The notes under the pieces: model-generated
Seen by the model: only the letters and a program-made list of their open reading frames with translations
Databases searched by the model: none
What the model was told of the DNA's origin: nothing
Assembly (NCBI GenBank): GCA_014240375.1
Contig: JAAZXB010000005.1
Location: forward strand, 133,082 to 189,208
Length of the DNA stretch: 56,127 nt
Direction of reading: 5' to 3'
DNA from: Planctomycetota bacterium
GTDB taxonomy: Bacteria > Planctomycetota > UBA8108 > UBA1146
In this document: positions 29,201-36,436 of the stretch, in pieces
Position numbering within the stretch: the first letter of the stretch is position 1
Layout of the letters: every line of letters begins with the position of its first letter
Made by a program: the position numbers and the translations under genes

Positions 29201-30019
29201 CCCGTCACCTTGCCCATCGAAGGGTCGAGCATCGCCGGTGGGGGACAGGGCTGGGGTCTTGGAGAAGCACATGTACATGAAGATGTCGTTGAAGGTGTCG
29301 ACTCCACCGGTGACCACCATGTCGCTTCGACCACTGTGCAGTTCCAGAGATGCCAGGTGGAGAGCGGCCAGTGAAGATGCACACGCCGCATCGGTGACGC
29401 AGTTGGTGCCATGCAGATCCAGTCGATTGGCGATGCGCCCGGCAACGACATTTCCGAGCAATCCGGGGAATGAGTTCTCTTGCCAGGAGACATAGGAACT
29501 GGAGATCTTGCTGACCACCTCGGTTGCGGTTTCTTCGTCGACGCCAGATTCGCGCAGTGCTCGCCACCAGTGCGGGTGCCCCAGTCGTGCTCCGAGCGGA
29601 ACCACCATTTCGAGAGCCCCGGTGACCCCGAGGATCACCGATGTGCGCGAGCGGTCGAAGGTGGTTCGTGGATCGTATCCAGCATCTTCGAGTGCTTGTC
29701 GGGCGGCGACCAGCGACAGCAATTGTGAGGTGTCGGTGGCTTCGAGATCTCGGGGTGCAATGCCGAAATCGATCGGATTGAACGGGATCGGAGTGAGGAA
29801 ACCACCACGCCGGCCATAAGTTCGATCTGCGGAGGACTTGTCCGCATCGTGATAATCGTCGGGATTCCAGTAACCGTCGGGTATCTCTTCGATCATATCT
29901 CGGCCGTCGCGAATCCCTGCCCAGTACCCCTGATGATCCTGGGATCCGGGAAATAGACAGCCGATTCCGATGATGGCGATGGCTGGATCGGGAGATGATT
30001 TTGCTGGTCGTTGACTCAT
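23261..30019 (-). CDS. pfaA: PfaA-like PUFA synthase: KS-MAT-3xACP-KR-DH
   Basis: About 2252 aa from the ATG at 30019, which overlaps the pfaD stop (ATGA); the open frame to 30202 is rejected. Domain order by residue: KS about 12-460 (TDAACASS Cys near 213, EAHGTGTAVGD, IGHTKAAAGAAG); malonyl-type AT about 620-950 (GHSFGE near 680, AAFHSPEV); three ACPs near 1118, 1236 and 1358, each with GIDSIKR carrying the phosphopantetheine serine; KR about 1670-1900 (GGARGVTG, FFSSTTARLGRKGQSDYAAANE-type Ser/Tyr); C-terminal PKS-type DH with DHVLNGRAVIP and DPLHIDAAFQAL. The carrier array is short compared with the five to nine ACPs of many EPA/DHA synthases. The order equals myxobacterial Pfa2. Confidence 0.93.
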   Translation of the reverse strand: MSQRPAKSSPDPAIAIIGIGCLFPGSQDHQGYWAGIRDGRDMIEEIPDGYWNPDDYHDADKSSADRTYGRRGGFLTPIPFNPIDFGIAPRDLEATDTSQLLSLVAARQALEDAGYDPRTTFDRSRTSVILGVTGALEMVVPLGARLGHPHWWRALRESGVDEETATEVVSKISSSYVSWQENSFPGLLGNVVAGRIANRLDLHGTNCVTDAACASSLAALHLASLELHSGRSDMVVTGGVDTFNDIFMYMCFSKTPALSPTGDARPFDGQGDGTILGEGIGIVVLKRLDDAVRDGDRIYARLLSIGTSSDGKGSAIYAPTVDGQQRALQDAYQQASISPSTVGLVEAHGTGTAVGDAIELRALQEIYAREGSDAHRCALGSVKSQIGHTKAAAGAAGLIKAVLALHHKVQPPSIKIRQPLDTLRETGSPFHIEEVARPWVQHPDFPRRAAVSSFGFGGSNFHAVLEENSAGRIETDWNDCALLFSFSASQRNSLLQQLENALTEIQQLQNSIEIDAVARDSRARFRASDDHRISIVVGRSDDAAARLKSALEAVQQEQDTRWSLPAGIDRDHGPRRGSLAVIFPGQGSQRVDMLRSTACRFPEMIRVIDDAERAFWNQQEDSGLAAKIWPPREWDDHSSAHDEALRQTDVAQPALGAVSLGLYQILGRFGIEGELFGGHSFGELTALAAAGRLGEVDFHQLANFRGRLMASAGGDDAGSMLAVALPIAELERFVEQNCPHLVIANRNAPQQAVLSGSSPAISDAMRVLDQRGIRHRKLPVAAAFHSPEVASAAIPFEEVLNQARIHPSTAPVFSNSTGRRYPDGEGEARSLLANQITRPVQFLEMIEEMVQCGASTFLEVGPGQVLTGLIQSILADVSPQSSAICIDAQKVDGTDLARAIGRLAVEGHPVDLCAWDPCGPTQVDADGAMVVMIGGANLKPGEVTPTVSSVAVTPPKTRTESVIQTPDAVILPTSIESPVTDALQASSQESLMQAIEAALTMQRTLAEAQRAAEQVLEASLSGTPKSIAAQSIAAQSIAAQSIAPQSIAPQSIAPQSIAPQLSAPPSSVPIVEDVEVIVPVAEEDGLTDLIIEVVAEKTGYPSEAIAADLDLEGDLGIDSIKRVEILSALREHRPDLEAIPPEMLGSLRTIDAIVSWYRSSSTTPPARVSPPVSSSVPSSPAEMPGTPEVETSPIPVAQHLMLQRSIREVVSDKTGYPLDAIATDLDLEADLGIDSIKRVEIFSALRERRTELPAIPPEQLGALRTIDSIVDWYTASAPAPSESNGPTTANAPFPADLRVDPSKAPLSSTKAPLSPTAVEPDESIRQTIVTVVADKTGYPTEAIGTDLDLEADLGIDSIKRVEILSALREQRQELPAIPPELLGSLRSIDAIVDWYGKTPSATTKKSAASSESSVVAEDGPNTGGAHTPPLTPSPPANDAQPKVQILEAAAVALPVPRIAGAKKQHSFAGRSVLIACDSPALGTTLVARLKQSGISALHASLGSIESGLPTTAGTPLGGLLVVVDSPADPDQAMAHSFQWLREAGKVLLDQDGSFTPLVAMVQRFDGHFGLGAIDPISCAIDPACAALSGLAKCAAREWTSMDVRSIDLSPEFHDTRQAVDELVIELLEGQGMEVGLTPERRIEIGLESLPATTPSRTLISKGALVVVTGGARGVTGACVDELARRYQPSLLLLGRTPAPGSEPDWAAAVADDQLESHLFRNSPEGVTPSLIREQALEIRKVRELARHLDELRNLGCEVEYRSLDVRNRKELTRCIDEARASHGPVRGIIHGAGVLADRWICDKSDQQFDLVWTTKVDPARHLLSICKDDDLDFISFFSSTTARLGRKGQSDYAAANEVLNRMATIESVRRPNCQVASLGWGPWDGGMVHEGLRSVFHEEGIELIPLAQGARLFIEKMESMGPAQPILLAPLGSIDETMQQITDFGNSPSSTFDDTKTTKSSTAITAPDGNTSMQAGPTLTLSIERFPAMKDHVLNGRAVIPAAFLLEWSAQAALHRHPGLELQGVDQFKILKGVILDPREEQQITWMTGAPEPAADHLRIPVEIRSSTADLRLHARAQILLGPRSTTRSDLMAPEYSGADDPGYGSSLFHGPCFQCIQKVSKITRSQLAIRSEGTSKPSTWFDAAPRSDWLIDPLHIDAAFQALILWSRSQHQKPCLPCGIARLRCHSPIDSGLLETRIHIESVVGSMATARIEVLNRTGSPAITIEGAEVVIDASLESAFQRDRLTEEAHP
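26841..26945. repeat. 15-bp in-frame tandem repeat in the pfaA-like gene
   Basis: Seven copies of a 15-bp unit (TGCGGTGCGATCGAC four times, then TGCGCTGCGATCGAC three times on the plus strand) encode Ser-Ile-Ala-Ala-Gln and Ser-Ile-Ala-Pro-Gln pentapeptides in the linker just before the first ACP. Confidence 0.9.
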
Positions 30020-31698
30020 GATGGGGTCCTCATCGAACTGATTCTGGATTCGGAGACCCGTACCGGTGACCGATCGATGGAGCCGGCGGGGAACACCAGT
30101 CCCTGGCGGAGAAGATGGGCATGTCTGGCGGAATTGGCCGCCCCCTGCAGGAGGGCCCTGGCAACATCGGCCACTCGTCGGGTGTCCGGGGCTTCGAGCC
30201 AACTACCTCGGGTCCATTCATTGAAGGCGCCCATCGCCGGGCCGCACCAGATTTGATAGTCCAGTTTTCGGTCCAGATCTCCACAGTTGGCCCACTCGGA
30301 GGAGAGTCCCAGATACCAGCGAAACACCAGTGCCATCTGGTGGTGCGGATCCTGATTTGCCCGTTCCACCTGGGCTGGCTCGCGCTGGAGAAAGAAGGAA
30401 CGAGTTTGTTGCCAGACCTGATCGATGGGCATCCGAAACAGGTCTTTTTCCAGACGGGAGCATTCTGCTGCAGGGATTTGATCGAGTGAATTGTAGTTGC
30501 GATACAGTTCTAGCAGTTTCTTGGCCCTGGGACCAAAAAGGGTACCGCTGCGAAGAACCTGAAGATGCACTCCCATCTCGAACATGTCGGAAGCGGGAGC
30601 CATGATCACATCTGCTGGCCCTGCAGCCGCCAGCATCGAACGCACCACATCGCTCGATCCCGATTCAACGCAGGCCTGATGCACCGACCCGATGACGAAG
30701 TAATCGGCTCCCAGTGCCAGAGCGGCACAGATGGCATCAGGGGTACCCAGCCCACCGGCGGCTCCGATTCGAACTCTTCCCGTCGCCGGAACCTGCAGGG
30801 CGATTTCATCACGCAATCGGCTGAAGGCGGGCACCAGGGTAGCCATCGGTCGATTGTCGGTGTGGCCTCCCGAATCGGCCTCTGCTGTGATGTCATCGCA
30901 AAGGGGCATCGAGCGGGCCCACTGCGCCTGGTCGGCGGTGATCTCCCCGCTTTCGAGAAGGGATGAAATCATCGCCGCAGGTGCCGGTGACAGGAACTTG
31001 CGAGCGACTTCGAGTCGAGAGGCTTTTGCCATCACACGCAAGGAAGAGGTGATTTCGCCCGATGGTGCTCGTTGCAACGTTTGCAGTCGCATTCGAACCA
31101 GTGGTTCCGTGATGTCGAGGAAAGCACTCGCCTCGACACAGGGCACCTGTTCCTTCACCAGCATTCGAGAGGTTTCTTGCTCCACCGATGGTTCGGAAGG
31201 GCTGTGGATCAGATTGCATCCCCACGGTCGCCCGGGCAGTTGTTTTTTCAACTGGTGCAGTGAGGAGAGGATCGTGGCGGGGGTCTGTCCCGCAGCACCG
31301 TAAAAGGAAAGGATGCCGATGCGGGCCAGTTCTCCGACCAGTTCGACGGAAGCGATGCCATTGGCCATCGAGCCCGCGACATAATTACAGCTGGTTCCGT
31401 GATCTTGTTGAAATCCGGGTGATCCGAGAGAACTGTGAGGGGTCGGGGAGAGCCAGCCGACCAGTGCTCTGACACTGCCAGAGTCTGCGCCAGAAGTGGC
31501 GTCAGAAGTGGTGTGGGTTTCGAGTTCGACGCGACCGCCACGCACTGCAGAGATCGAACCCGATCGATCCGCAATCAGTGCGTAAGCCTGATCGAGATCC
31601 TCCATCGCTTGATCCAGCGAGGTGTAGGTGACCTCGTCGGTGGGATACCAGTTTCCCAGCGATGTCTGGAATCCTACCTTCCCTCGCTGATGTCCCAT
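30016..31698 (-). CDS. pfaD: PfaD-like trans-acting enoyl reductase
   Basis: 560 aa from the ATG at 31698, with GGGGAG 5 nt upstream; a GTG two codons earlier is less likely. FMN-dependent TIM-barrel enzyme of the 2-nitropropane dioxygenase/PfaD family: KVGFQTSLGNWYP near the N-terminus, GSMANGIASVELVGELA, FYGAAGQTPATI, CDDITAEADSGGHTDNRP, and the phosphate-binding IGAAGGLGTPDAICAALAL with GADYFVIGSVHQAC. PfaD reduces enoyl intermediates in trans for the polyketide PUFA synthase. It is the first gene of the operon, as pfa1 is in myxobacteria. The leader region upstream (31699-31860) probably carries the operon promoter. Confidence 0.93.
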   Translation of the reverse strand: MGHQRGKVGFQTSLGNWYPTDEVTYTSLDQAMEDLDQAYALIADRSGSISAVRGGRVELETHTTSDATSGADSGSVRALVGWLSPTPHSSLGSPGFQQDHGTSCNYVAGSMANGIASVELVGELARIGILSFYGAAGQTPATILSSLHQLKKQLPGRPWGCNLIHSPSEPSVEQETSRMLVKEQVPCVEASAFLDITEPLVRMRLQTLQRAPSGEITSSLRVMAKASRLEVARKFLSPAPAAMISSLLESGEITADQAQWARSMPLCDDITAEADSGGHTDNRPMATLVPAFSRLRDEIALQVPATGRVRIGAAGGLGTPDAICAALALGADYFVIGSVHQACVESGSSDVVRSMLAAAGPADVIMAPASDMFEMGVHLQVLRSGTLFGPRAKKLLELYRNYNSLDQIPAAECSRLEKDLFRMPIDQVWQQTRSFFLQREPAQVERANQDPHHQMALVFRWYLGLSSEWANCGDLDRKLDYQIWCGPAMGAFNEWTRGSWLEAPDTRRVADVARALLQGAANSARHAHLLRQGLVFPAGSIDRSPVRVSESRISSMRTPS

Positions 31699-31860
31699 GT
31701 GCACTCCCCGATGGATCCGTTATCTGACTCGAAGAATTGAACGCTACAAGGGCGCAAAGATAACTCCGATAACGACGCAACGCACCCAATACAGGTAGTA
31801 TCCAGTGGTTTCAGGGGGTGGTGGTGTGAGGAGGTGATGGCGCGGCGGTGGCGCCCCAAG
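31699..31860 (-). promoter_or_regulatory. Probable leader/promoter region of the pfa-ole operon
   Basis: 162 bp between the beta-helix lipoprotein stop and the pfaD start. It holds the pfaD Shine-Dalgarno (GGGGAG on the minus strand, 31704-31709), an inverted repeat GTTATCT/AGATAAC (31719-31725 and 31758-31764) with a third related CGATAAC (31767-31773), and a weak GC hairpin (31839-31855) that could end the upstream operon. I see no convincing -35/-10 pair, so the promoter itself is inferred from position. Confidence 0.35.
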
Positions 31861-34626
31861 TCAGGGGGTCTGCGCCTGGAGGAGGAGCCTGTAGTCAGCG
31901 CCAGATGTGGCAGAATCCGCCGATCCTGTCACTTTCAGCAGTACAGAGCCGTGAACCGGGTCTGCCACCACTGAGGTGAGGAACGGATCAAAGAAGTAGG
32001 GAGCAGTGGCCTGGGAGGTTCCGAGCAGGGTCAGGCCGTCGGGGGAGTACCACTCGAGGTGACCCGCCAGCAACGATTCTTCGCGGCGAGCGATCAGTTC
32101 GACCTGGTAGATGCCATCGCTGGGAGGGCTGATCCGGAACCAGTCCTCATCATCGATCGCCCCGATGGAGCCAGAAATCACGATCGGCTCGGCAACGAAG
32201 TGAGGGGCGCTCAGGTGGGTGTCATTGGGTGCGAGGGTTTCGTCTTCTGTGACCACCAGTGCCACTCGCTGATCGTAACGCAGTCTCCTCGGGTGGGAAT
32301 CGCCGCTCTTGTCGTCGCCGAAGGGGAGGATCTGTAATCGGATTTCTTGACCGGGTAACGGGGCTGGAATCAGCTGTAATTCCAGATCCTCACCGAAGAT
32401 GAAACGTGACAGGGTGTCGGTACGGTCGACCCCATCGACCGAGACGATGATCTTCGAGAGTGCTGAAAATGGAATTTCTCGAGTGAAGGAGAGGGTCCAG
32501 TGGCCCGCTTCCGCAGGCACCGATGGGGCTGGACTGATGTAACGCAGTTGAGATCGATCGGGAGGATCGGGTAGTGCCGGATCGGGGCCGATGAAGTGGA
32601 GCGGGTTGGCACCTAGAGGTCCGAGGTCATGAGGTGTCCCATCGGAGTTGAGAGTGGCTGGATCCGCAGCAGCGATGAGAGAACTGTCGTTGGAAGGAGT
32701 CGGATCCTCGATGGGACCATTCGGTGGTAGCCAGAAGAAGAGTGAAACCGGTCTCAGGGTTGGGTTCACCGGCGGATCGACGATCAGATGTGTCCCACTG
32801 ATGGAGGTGATCTGGTGTAGTACTCCACTGTCGGAGATCTCGACCGAGAGGCCCTCGCTCGAATCGATGAAATCGAGTAGTTGGAGGGATCCATCTGGAT
32901 TGACGGTGGCCCATGAATATTGCGTGGGTCGAGAGATCACCTGGAGCGGTCCGGAAATCAGATGGTCCGCTCCGTCTGCGGGAATCCACTGACCCTCGAG
33001 GAGGCAGTAATGAAACCGAGTGGGATCGATCAACAGATTGGCTGAGGACAGGATGCTGTCATGGGTGCTGATGGATCCCCGTGGGGACCGAGTCAGCCCT
33101 CCGGCATTTCCTTCGATCCAGCAGTGCCAGGCAGAGATGCAGCCCAGTTCAGCAGTGGCCAGTCCTGCTCCGGCATTGCCGAGGAGATTGCAGTGCTGTA
33201 CCTGAGGCATTGGGCCTCTGGCCGCACCCGTGGTCAGGATGGCGTCCCCGCCGTTTGCCGAGACCTGACAGCGAGAGATTCGAAGTGCGGCATCGGAGTC
33301 ACCGTCGAGATAGATCCCTGCCAGGCCATTGCCGCGGATGCTGCAGTCGTCGATGCGAACTCGTACATCCATCTGTTCCGAAGGAAGGGTGTCGAGGTCG
33401 ATCACCACGCCTTCCAGAGCGTTGTTGTCGATGGTGCAATTACGAATCCGAACCCGAACCCTGGCAGCGATCGAATCGACCTGATCACTGTCATGGATTC
33501 CTGCGATGTCCAGATCGATGCCTTCATCGCCATTTCCATGGATATTACACCGAGTGATCTCGACCCTGGCATCCTTGATCGTGGTGGCTTGAATCCACTG
33601 ACTCTCGATCCCTTCGTTGAGATTGTCACGAATCTCACAGTTGTCGATGCGGACCTGAGGAATGCCATGAATCCGGATTCCCTCGCCACTGCATCCGGAG
33701 ATGACGCAATCTGCAATCAGTGCGCGAATCTCTTCTCCCTCGGCAGAATCGCTCCTCAGGTCGATGCCCTGGGTGCTGGCTCCACTGAGGCGACAGCGCG
33801 TGATCCTGGCGATGCAATCTTCTGCAAAGACGCAGGATTCTGCGATGTTATTGCCGGAAAGACTGATTCCATCGATCCCATTGAGCAGTGAACCCGGCCT
33901 CAGGCTGACCAGATCATTTGGAAATACGATTCCGAACTGGGTCACATGAGTATCGGGGTCTCGCTGGCCCAACTCGAACTGATCGTTGAAGCCGCCAAAG
34001 ACCATCATTCCAGTGAACAGGAAGATGTTCTCCGGGTAGAGACCTCCGGAGACGAAGAGATTTACACCATTCAAGGGGATACTCATCGCCACCGCCTGTG
34101 CCAGCGATGGGAATGCGGAATCTGGGGTGAGGCCATCGGAGCCGGTGGAACCAGCACCGGCACGGACATATCGGATCGGGTTGGGGGTCGCCAGCCATTC
34201 GTTCTTGTTGGGATCTACTTCAAGATCGCTGTCGCGTGCTTGAACCAGCACCTTCAACATCACTCCGTTCTGGAGACCCTCGATCTCCAGTTCAGTAATT
34301 CCGGTCACGACAGCAGTCGGTTGATCGAGTTGGATGGGTATGTCATCGGCAGTGACAAAGATCAGGTAGTCGATCTGATCGGTCGGGGTTTCGTCATCCG
34401 ACGCGTGGTCCCATCCGATGCGAACCATCGAATCTCCAGCGACCAGATCTTTGATTCCACCAAATCGGGGGTGGGTCACCACTGCCAGACCGTCAGATCC
34501 GAGTCCCTGTCCATCTGGAACCGAACCGACATCGACTCCTGGTGGTGTAGGAGGGACGAAGCGATCGCAACTCGCGAGCGTCAGCAGCGCTGCAAGAAAA
34601 GGGATGAAGAGAGAAAGGAATCGCAT
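31861..34626 (-). CDS. Surface lipoprotein with right-handed beta-helix
   Basis: About 921 aa from the ATG at 34626, one nucleotide after the barrel gene stop. The signal peptide ends in the lipobox LLTLASC, so it should be a lipoprotein. A FN3-like domain (about 40-165, IRYVRAG at its end) leads into a YVRAGAGSTGSDGLTPDSAF segment, the usual entry into parallel beta-helix domains, and then about ten beta-helix coils with repeating ISRCxISGxxxxGI and IRxxTIDNNxxEGV patterns (about 250-500). The C-terminal part contains an Ig-like region and a pre-peptidase-like sandwich. It is a paralogue of 47436-49910. Ligand unknown; polysaccharide binding or lyase-like function is only an inference from the fold. 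Confidence 0.75.
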   Translation of the reverse strand: MRFLSLFIPFLAALLTLASCDRFVPPTPPGVDVGSVPDGQGLGSDGLAVVTHPRFGGIKDLVAGDSMVRIGWDHASDDETPTDQIDYLIFVTADDIPIQLDQPTAVVTGITELEIEGLQNGVMLKVLVQARDSDLEVDPNKNEWLATPNPIRYVRAGAGSTGSDGLTPDSAFPSLAQAVAMSIPLNGVNLFVSGGLYPENIFLFTGMMVFGGFNDQFELGQRDPDTHVTQFGIVFPNDLVSLRPGSLLNGIDGISLSGNNIAESCVFAEDCIARITRCRLSGASTQGIDLRSDSAEGEEIRALIADCVISGCSGEGIRIHGIPQVRIDNCEIRDNLNEGIESQWIQATTIKDARVEITRCNIHGNGDEGIDLDIAGIHDSDQVDSIAARVRVRIRNCTIDNNALEGVVIDLDTLPSEQMDVRVRIDDCSIRGNGLAGIYLDGDSDAALRISRCQVSANGGDAILTTGAARGPMPQVQHCNLLGNAGAGLATAELGCISAWHCWIEGNAGGLTRSPRGSISTHDSILSSANLLIDPTRFHYCLLEGQWIPADGADHLISGPLQVISRPTQYSWATVNPDGSLQLLDFIDSSEGLSVEISDSGVLHQITSISGTHLIVDPPVNPTLRPVSLFFWLPPNGPIEDPTPSNDSSLIAAADPATLNSDGTPHDLGPLGANPLHFIGPDPALPDPPDRSQLRYISPAPSVPAEAGHWTLSFTREIPFSALSKIIVSVDGVDRTDTLSRFIFGEDLELQLIPAPLPGQEIRLQILPFGDDKSGDSHPRRLRYDQRVALVVTEDETLAPNDTHLSAPHFVAEPIVISGSIGAIDDEDWFRISPPSDGIYQVELIARREESLLAGHLEWYSPDGLTLLGTSQATAPYFFDPFLTSVVADPVHGSVLLKVTGSADSATSGADYRLLLQAQTP

Positions 34627-34627
34627 T

Positions 34628-36436
34628 TCAGAAGTTGTACTCCAGCTGTAATGATGTGAACCAAGCAGGATCTGCTGAGGCTCCAAATGCGGATCCGGGC
34701 ATGAAGTACCCGACCTCGAAATCAAGATCGTAGTCCTCCCACAATTCGGCGAATCCGAGGACCAGATCCACTTCACTCCCCAACTGCCGATGAAGGCCAT
34801 CCGGTGTCATCCGAAGTCTTGAACGTCTGATTTCAGTGGATGCCTCTATCTGATTGTAACTGTGGAAGATGAGATCCACCGAAGAGTTCGCAGCGGGAAG
34901 CAGTCCTGCCCCGATAGTCAAGACAGAGAGATTGGACAGTTCAGGCCTCATCAGGACTCCGAGATAGCGATAGGAGGCGACTCCAAAGTATCTCAGGTTG
35001 TTGTCCTGGTATCCGGTCTGGCGAAAGTTTTGATCGGTGCCATCGGTAGGATCATCGTCCCCTGATCCCCACGCCCAACCTCCGTACAGGTAAGGCTGCA
35101 GCGGAAGATCATCGAACTGGCGTGCGACAGAACCATCGATGCCGAAGGCGGACAACTTGTCATACCCACTGATGCCATCGACATAGGCGGCGTCGACCCA
35201 CCAGCGAAGATCGCCTCCCATCTTGCGACCGTGAGACTGTAGTCCGATGAAGAAGGGGGACTCGTTGAGGATGGCCGAGGGGTCGGTATAGTCGAGCCCT
35301 TCTCGATCCTGGACGATGTCGATGACGTAGAGGGATGCATGGGTGCGGCTTTCAGGGCGCCAGGTTCCGACCAACATCCGATTCTGACGATCGACCACTT
35401 CGGTAGGAGGGGAGCCGAGCAGCGTTGACCACGATGCCTCGATGGAATAGGGGCCTTCTTCCCATTCGAGGCGGATGCCATCGAGAGAGGTGTCGTAAAA
35501 CCACTCCCTACCCTCGTCGAAATCCATTCTTCCCACCTGAACAGAGATCGGTTGCCCCTGATAAATATCCTGCCGAAAGAAGTACGCCTCTTCGATGGCA
35601 AAATCCTGGTTTGGCGCCACATCGAGCCCGTCATCTTCGATGATGTCGGTCGATTTCCAGCGGCCCTTGGCAAATAGAAAACTCTTGCGATCCTGGTTCC
35701 AGGTCGCCTCGACACTGGCACTCCACTTGTGGTCGGTGCGGTCTCCGATGAGCAGGTCTTCCAGGTCGTGATTGGTTCTGGTCTCGAGCGTGTACTTGAT
35801 CCGTCCACCGAGGGTCAGACGTCCATCGAGCCACTGGATCGAGCCGGTGGGACGTTCATCATCCCATTGGATCCTCCGCTGGGCTGATTTCCTGAAGATG
35901 CCACCGGGGATCTCGGTGGTGGGGCCGATGCGGCAGCGGATTCCATGGATCACCAGCACGGCGACCCCATCCTCATCTCTCTCCTCAGCCTCGACATACC
36001 CCTCCAGTTCGAGAAGGCCTGCCTTCTTCGCTTCCGGAGAGGTGTGCACCTCGACCTCGATCGCCCGGAACTTCAAGGGGCCCGAGAACTCCCCTTCAAT
36101 CTCGACGCGCCAGCCTTGCTGGAGGTCCTCCAGTTGATGGGATTTGGAGTCTTCAACGGAATCGTCAAAGTCAGTCAACTCATCGATCAAGATCGAGTAG
36201 GGACCGACGGAGAAGGTGCCAGCATCCACCTGTATCGAATCGATGAACCCCTTGATCTCGAGAAATTCATCTTCCTCTTCCTGGACCAGTTTCACAGCTT
36301 CCAGGTATTGACCATCCCACCGGCCATCGACCTCTACTCGAGTGCCTACCGGGAAATTGCCGGCTCCAGTTTCCTGCGCGAGTCCGTTCGTTGTGAACAG
36401 GACGAAGACCAGAAAAACCGAGAGTTTTGCGATCAT
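34628..36436 (-). CDS. DUF5666 plus alginate-export-like outer-membrane barrel
   Basis: About 602 aa from the ATG at 36436, which overlaps the upstream kinase stop (ATGA); an ATG six codons earlier (36454) is possible. A signal peptide (LSVFLVFVLFTTNGLAQ) precedes about 180 residues of small beta-barrel repeats resembling DUF5666 (PVGTRVEVDGRWDG, GWRVEIEGEFSG, LLELEGYVEAEE). From about 215 the protein resembles AlgE-like alginate-export barrels: ISVQVGRMDFDEGREWFYD, DGIRLEWEEG, alternating aromatic strands and a terminal LQLEYNF ending in Phe as in outer-membrane proteins. It is predicted to be the outer-membrane exit for the glycan made by the upstream genes. Confidence 0.75.
   Translation of the reverse strand: MIAKLSVFLVFVLFTTNGLAQETGAGNFPVGTRVEVDGRWDGQYLEAVKLVQEEEDEFLEIKGFIDSIQVDAGTFSVGPYSILIDELTDFDDSVEDSKSHQLEDLQQGWRVEIEGEFSGPLKFRAIEVEVHTSPEAKKAGLLELEGYVEAEERDEDGVAVLVIHGIRCRIGPTTEIPGGIFRKSAQRRIQWDDERPTGSIQWLDGRLTLGGRIKYTLETRTNHDLEDLLIGDRTDHKWSASVEATWNQDRKSFLFAKGRWKSTDIIEDDGLDVAPNQDFAIEEAYFFRQDIYQGQPISVQVGRMDFDEGREWFYDTSLDGIRLEWEEGPYSIEASWSTLLGSPPTEVVDRQNRMLVGTWRPESRTHASLYVIDIVQDREGLDYTDPSAILNESPFFIGLQSHGRKMGGDLRWWVDAAYVDGISGYDKLSAFGIDGSVARQFDDLPLQPYLYGGWAWGSGDDDPTDGTDQNFRQTGYQDNNLRYFGVASYRYLGVLMRPELSNLSVLTIGAGLLPAANSSVDLIFHSYNQIEASTEIRRSRLRMTPDGLHRQLGSEVDLVLGFAELWEDYDLDFEVGYFMPGSAFGASADPAWFTSLQLEYNF

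Noticed and set aside
30020..30202. 61-residue N-terminal extension of the pfaA-like protein
   Set aside because: The extension lies in pfaD coding DNA, is low-complexity, and the ATGA overlap at 30016-30019 fits the rest of the operon.
33061..33891. 276-codon plus-strand open frame
   Set aside because: Antisense to beta-helix coils; its repetitive composition mirrors the coils.
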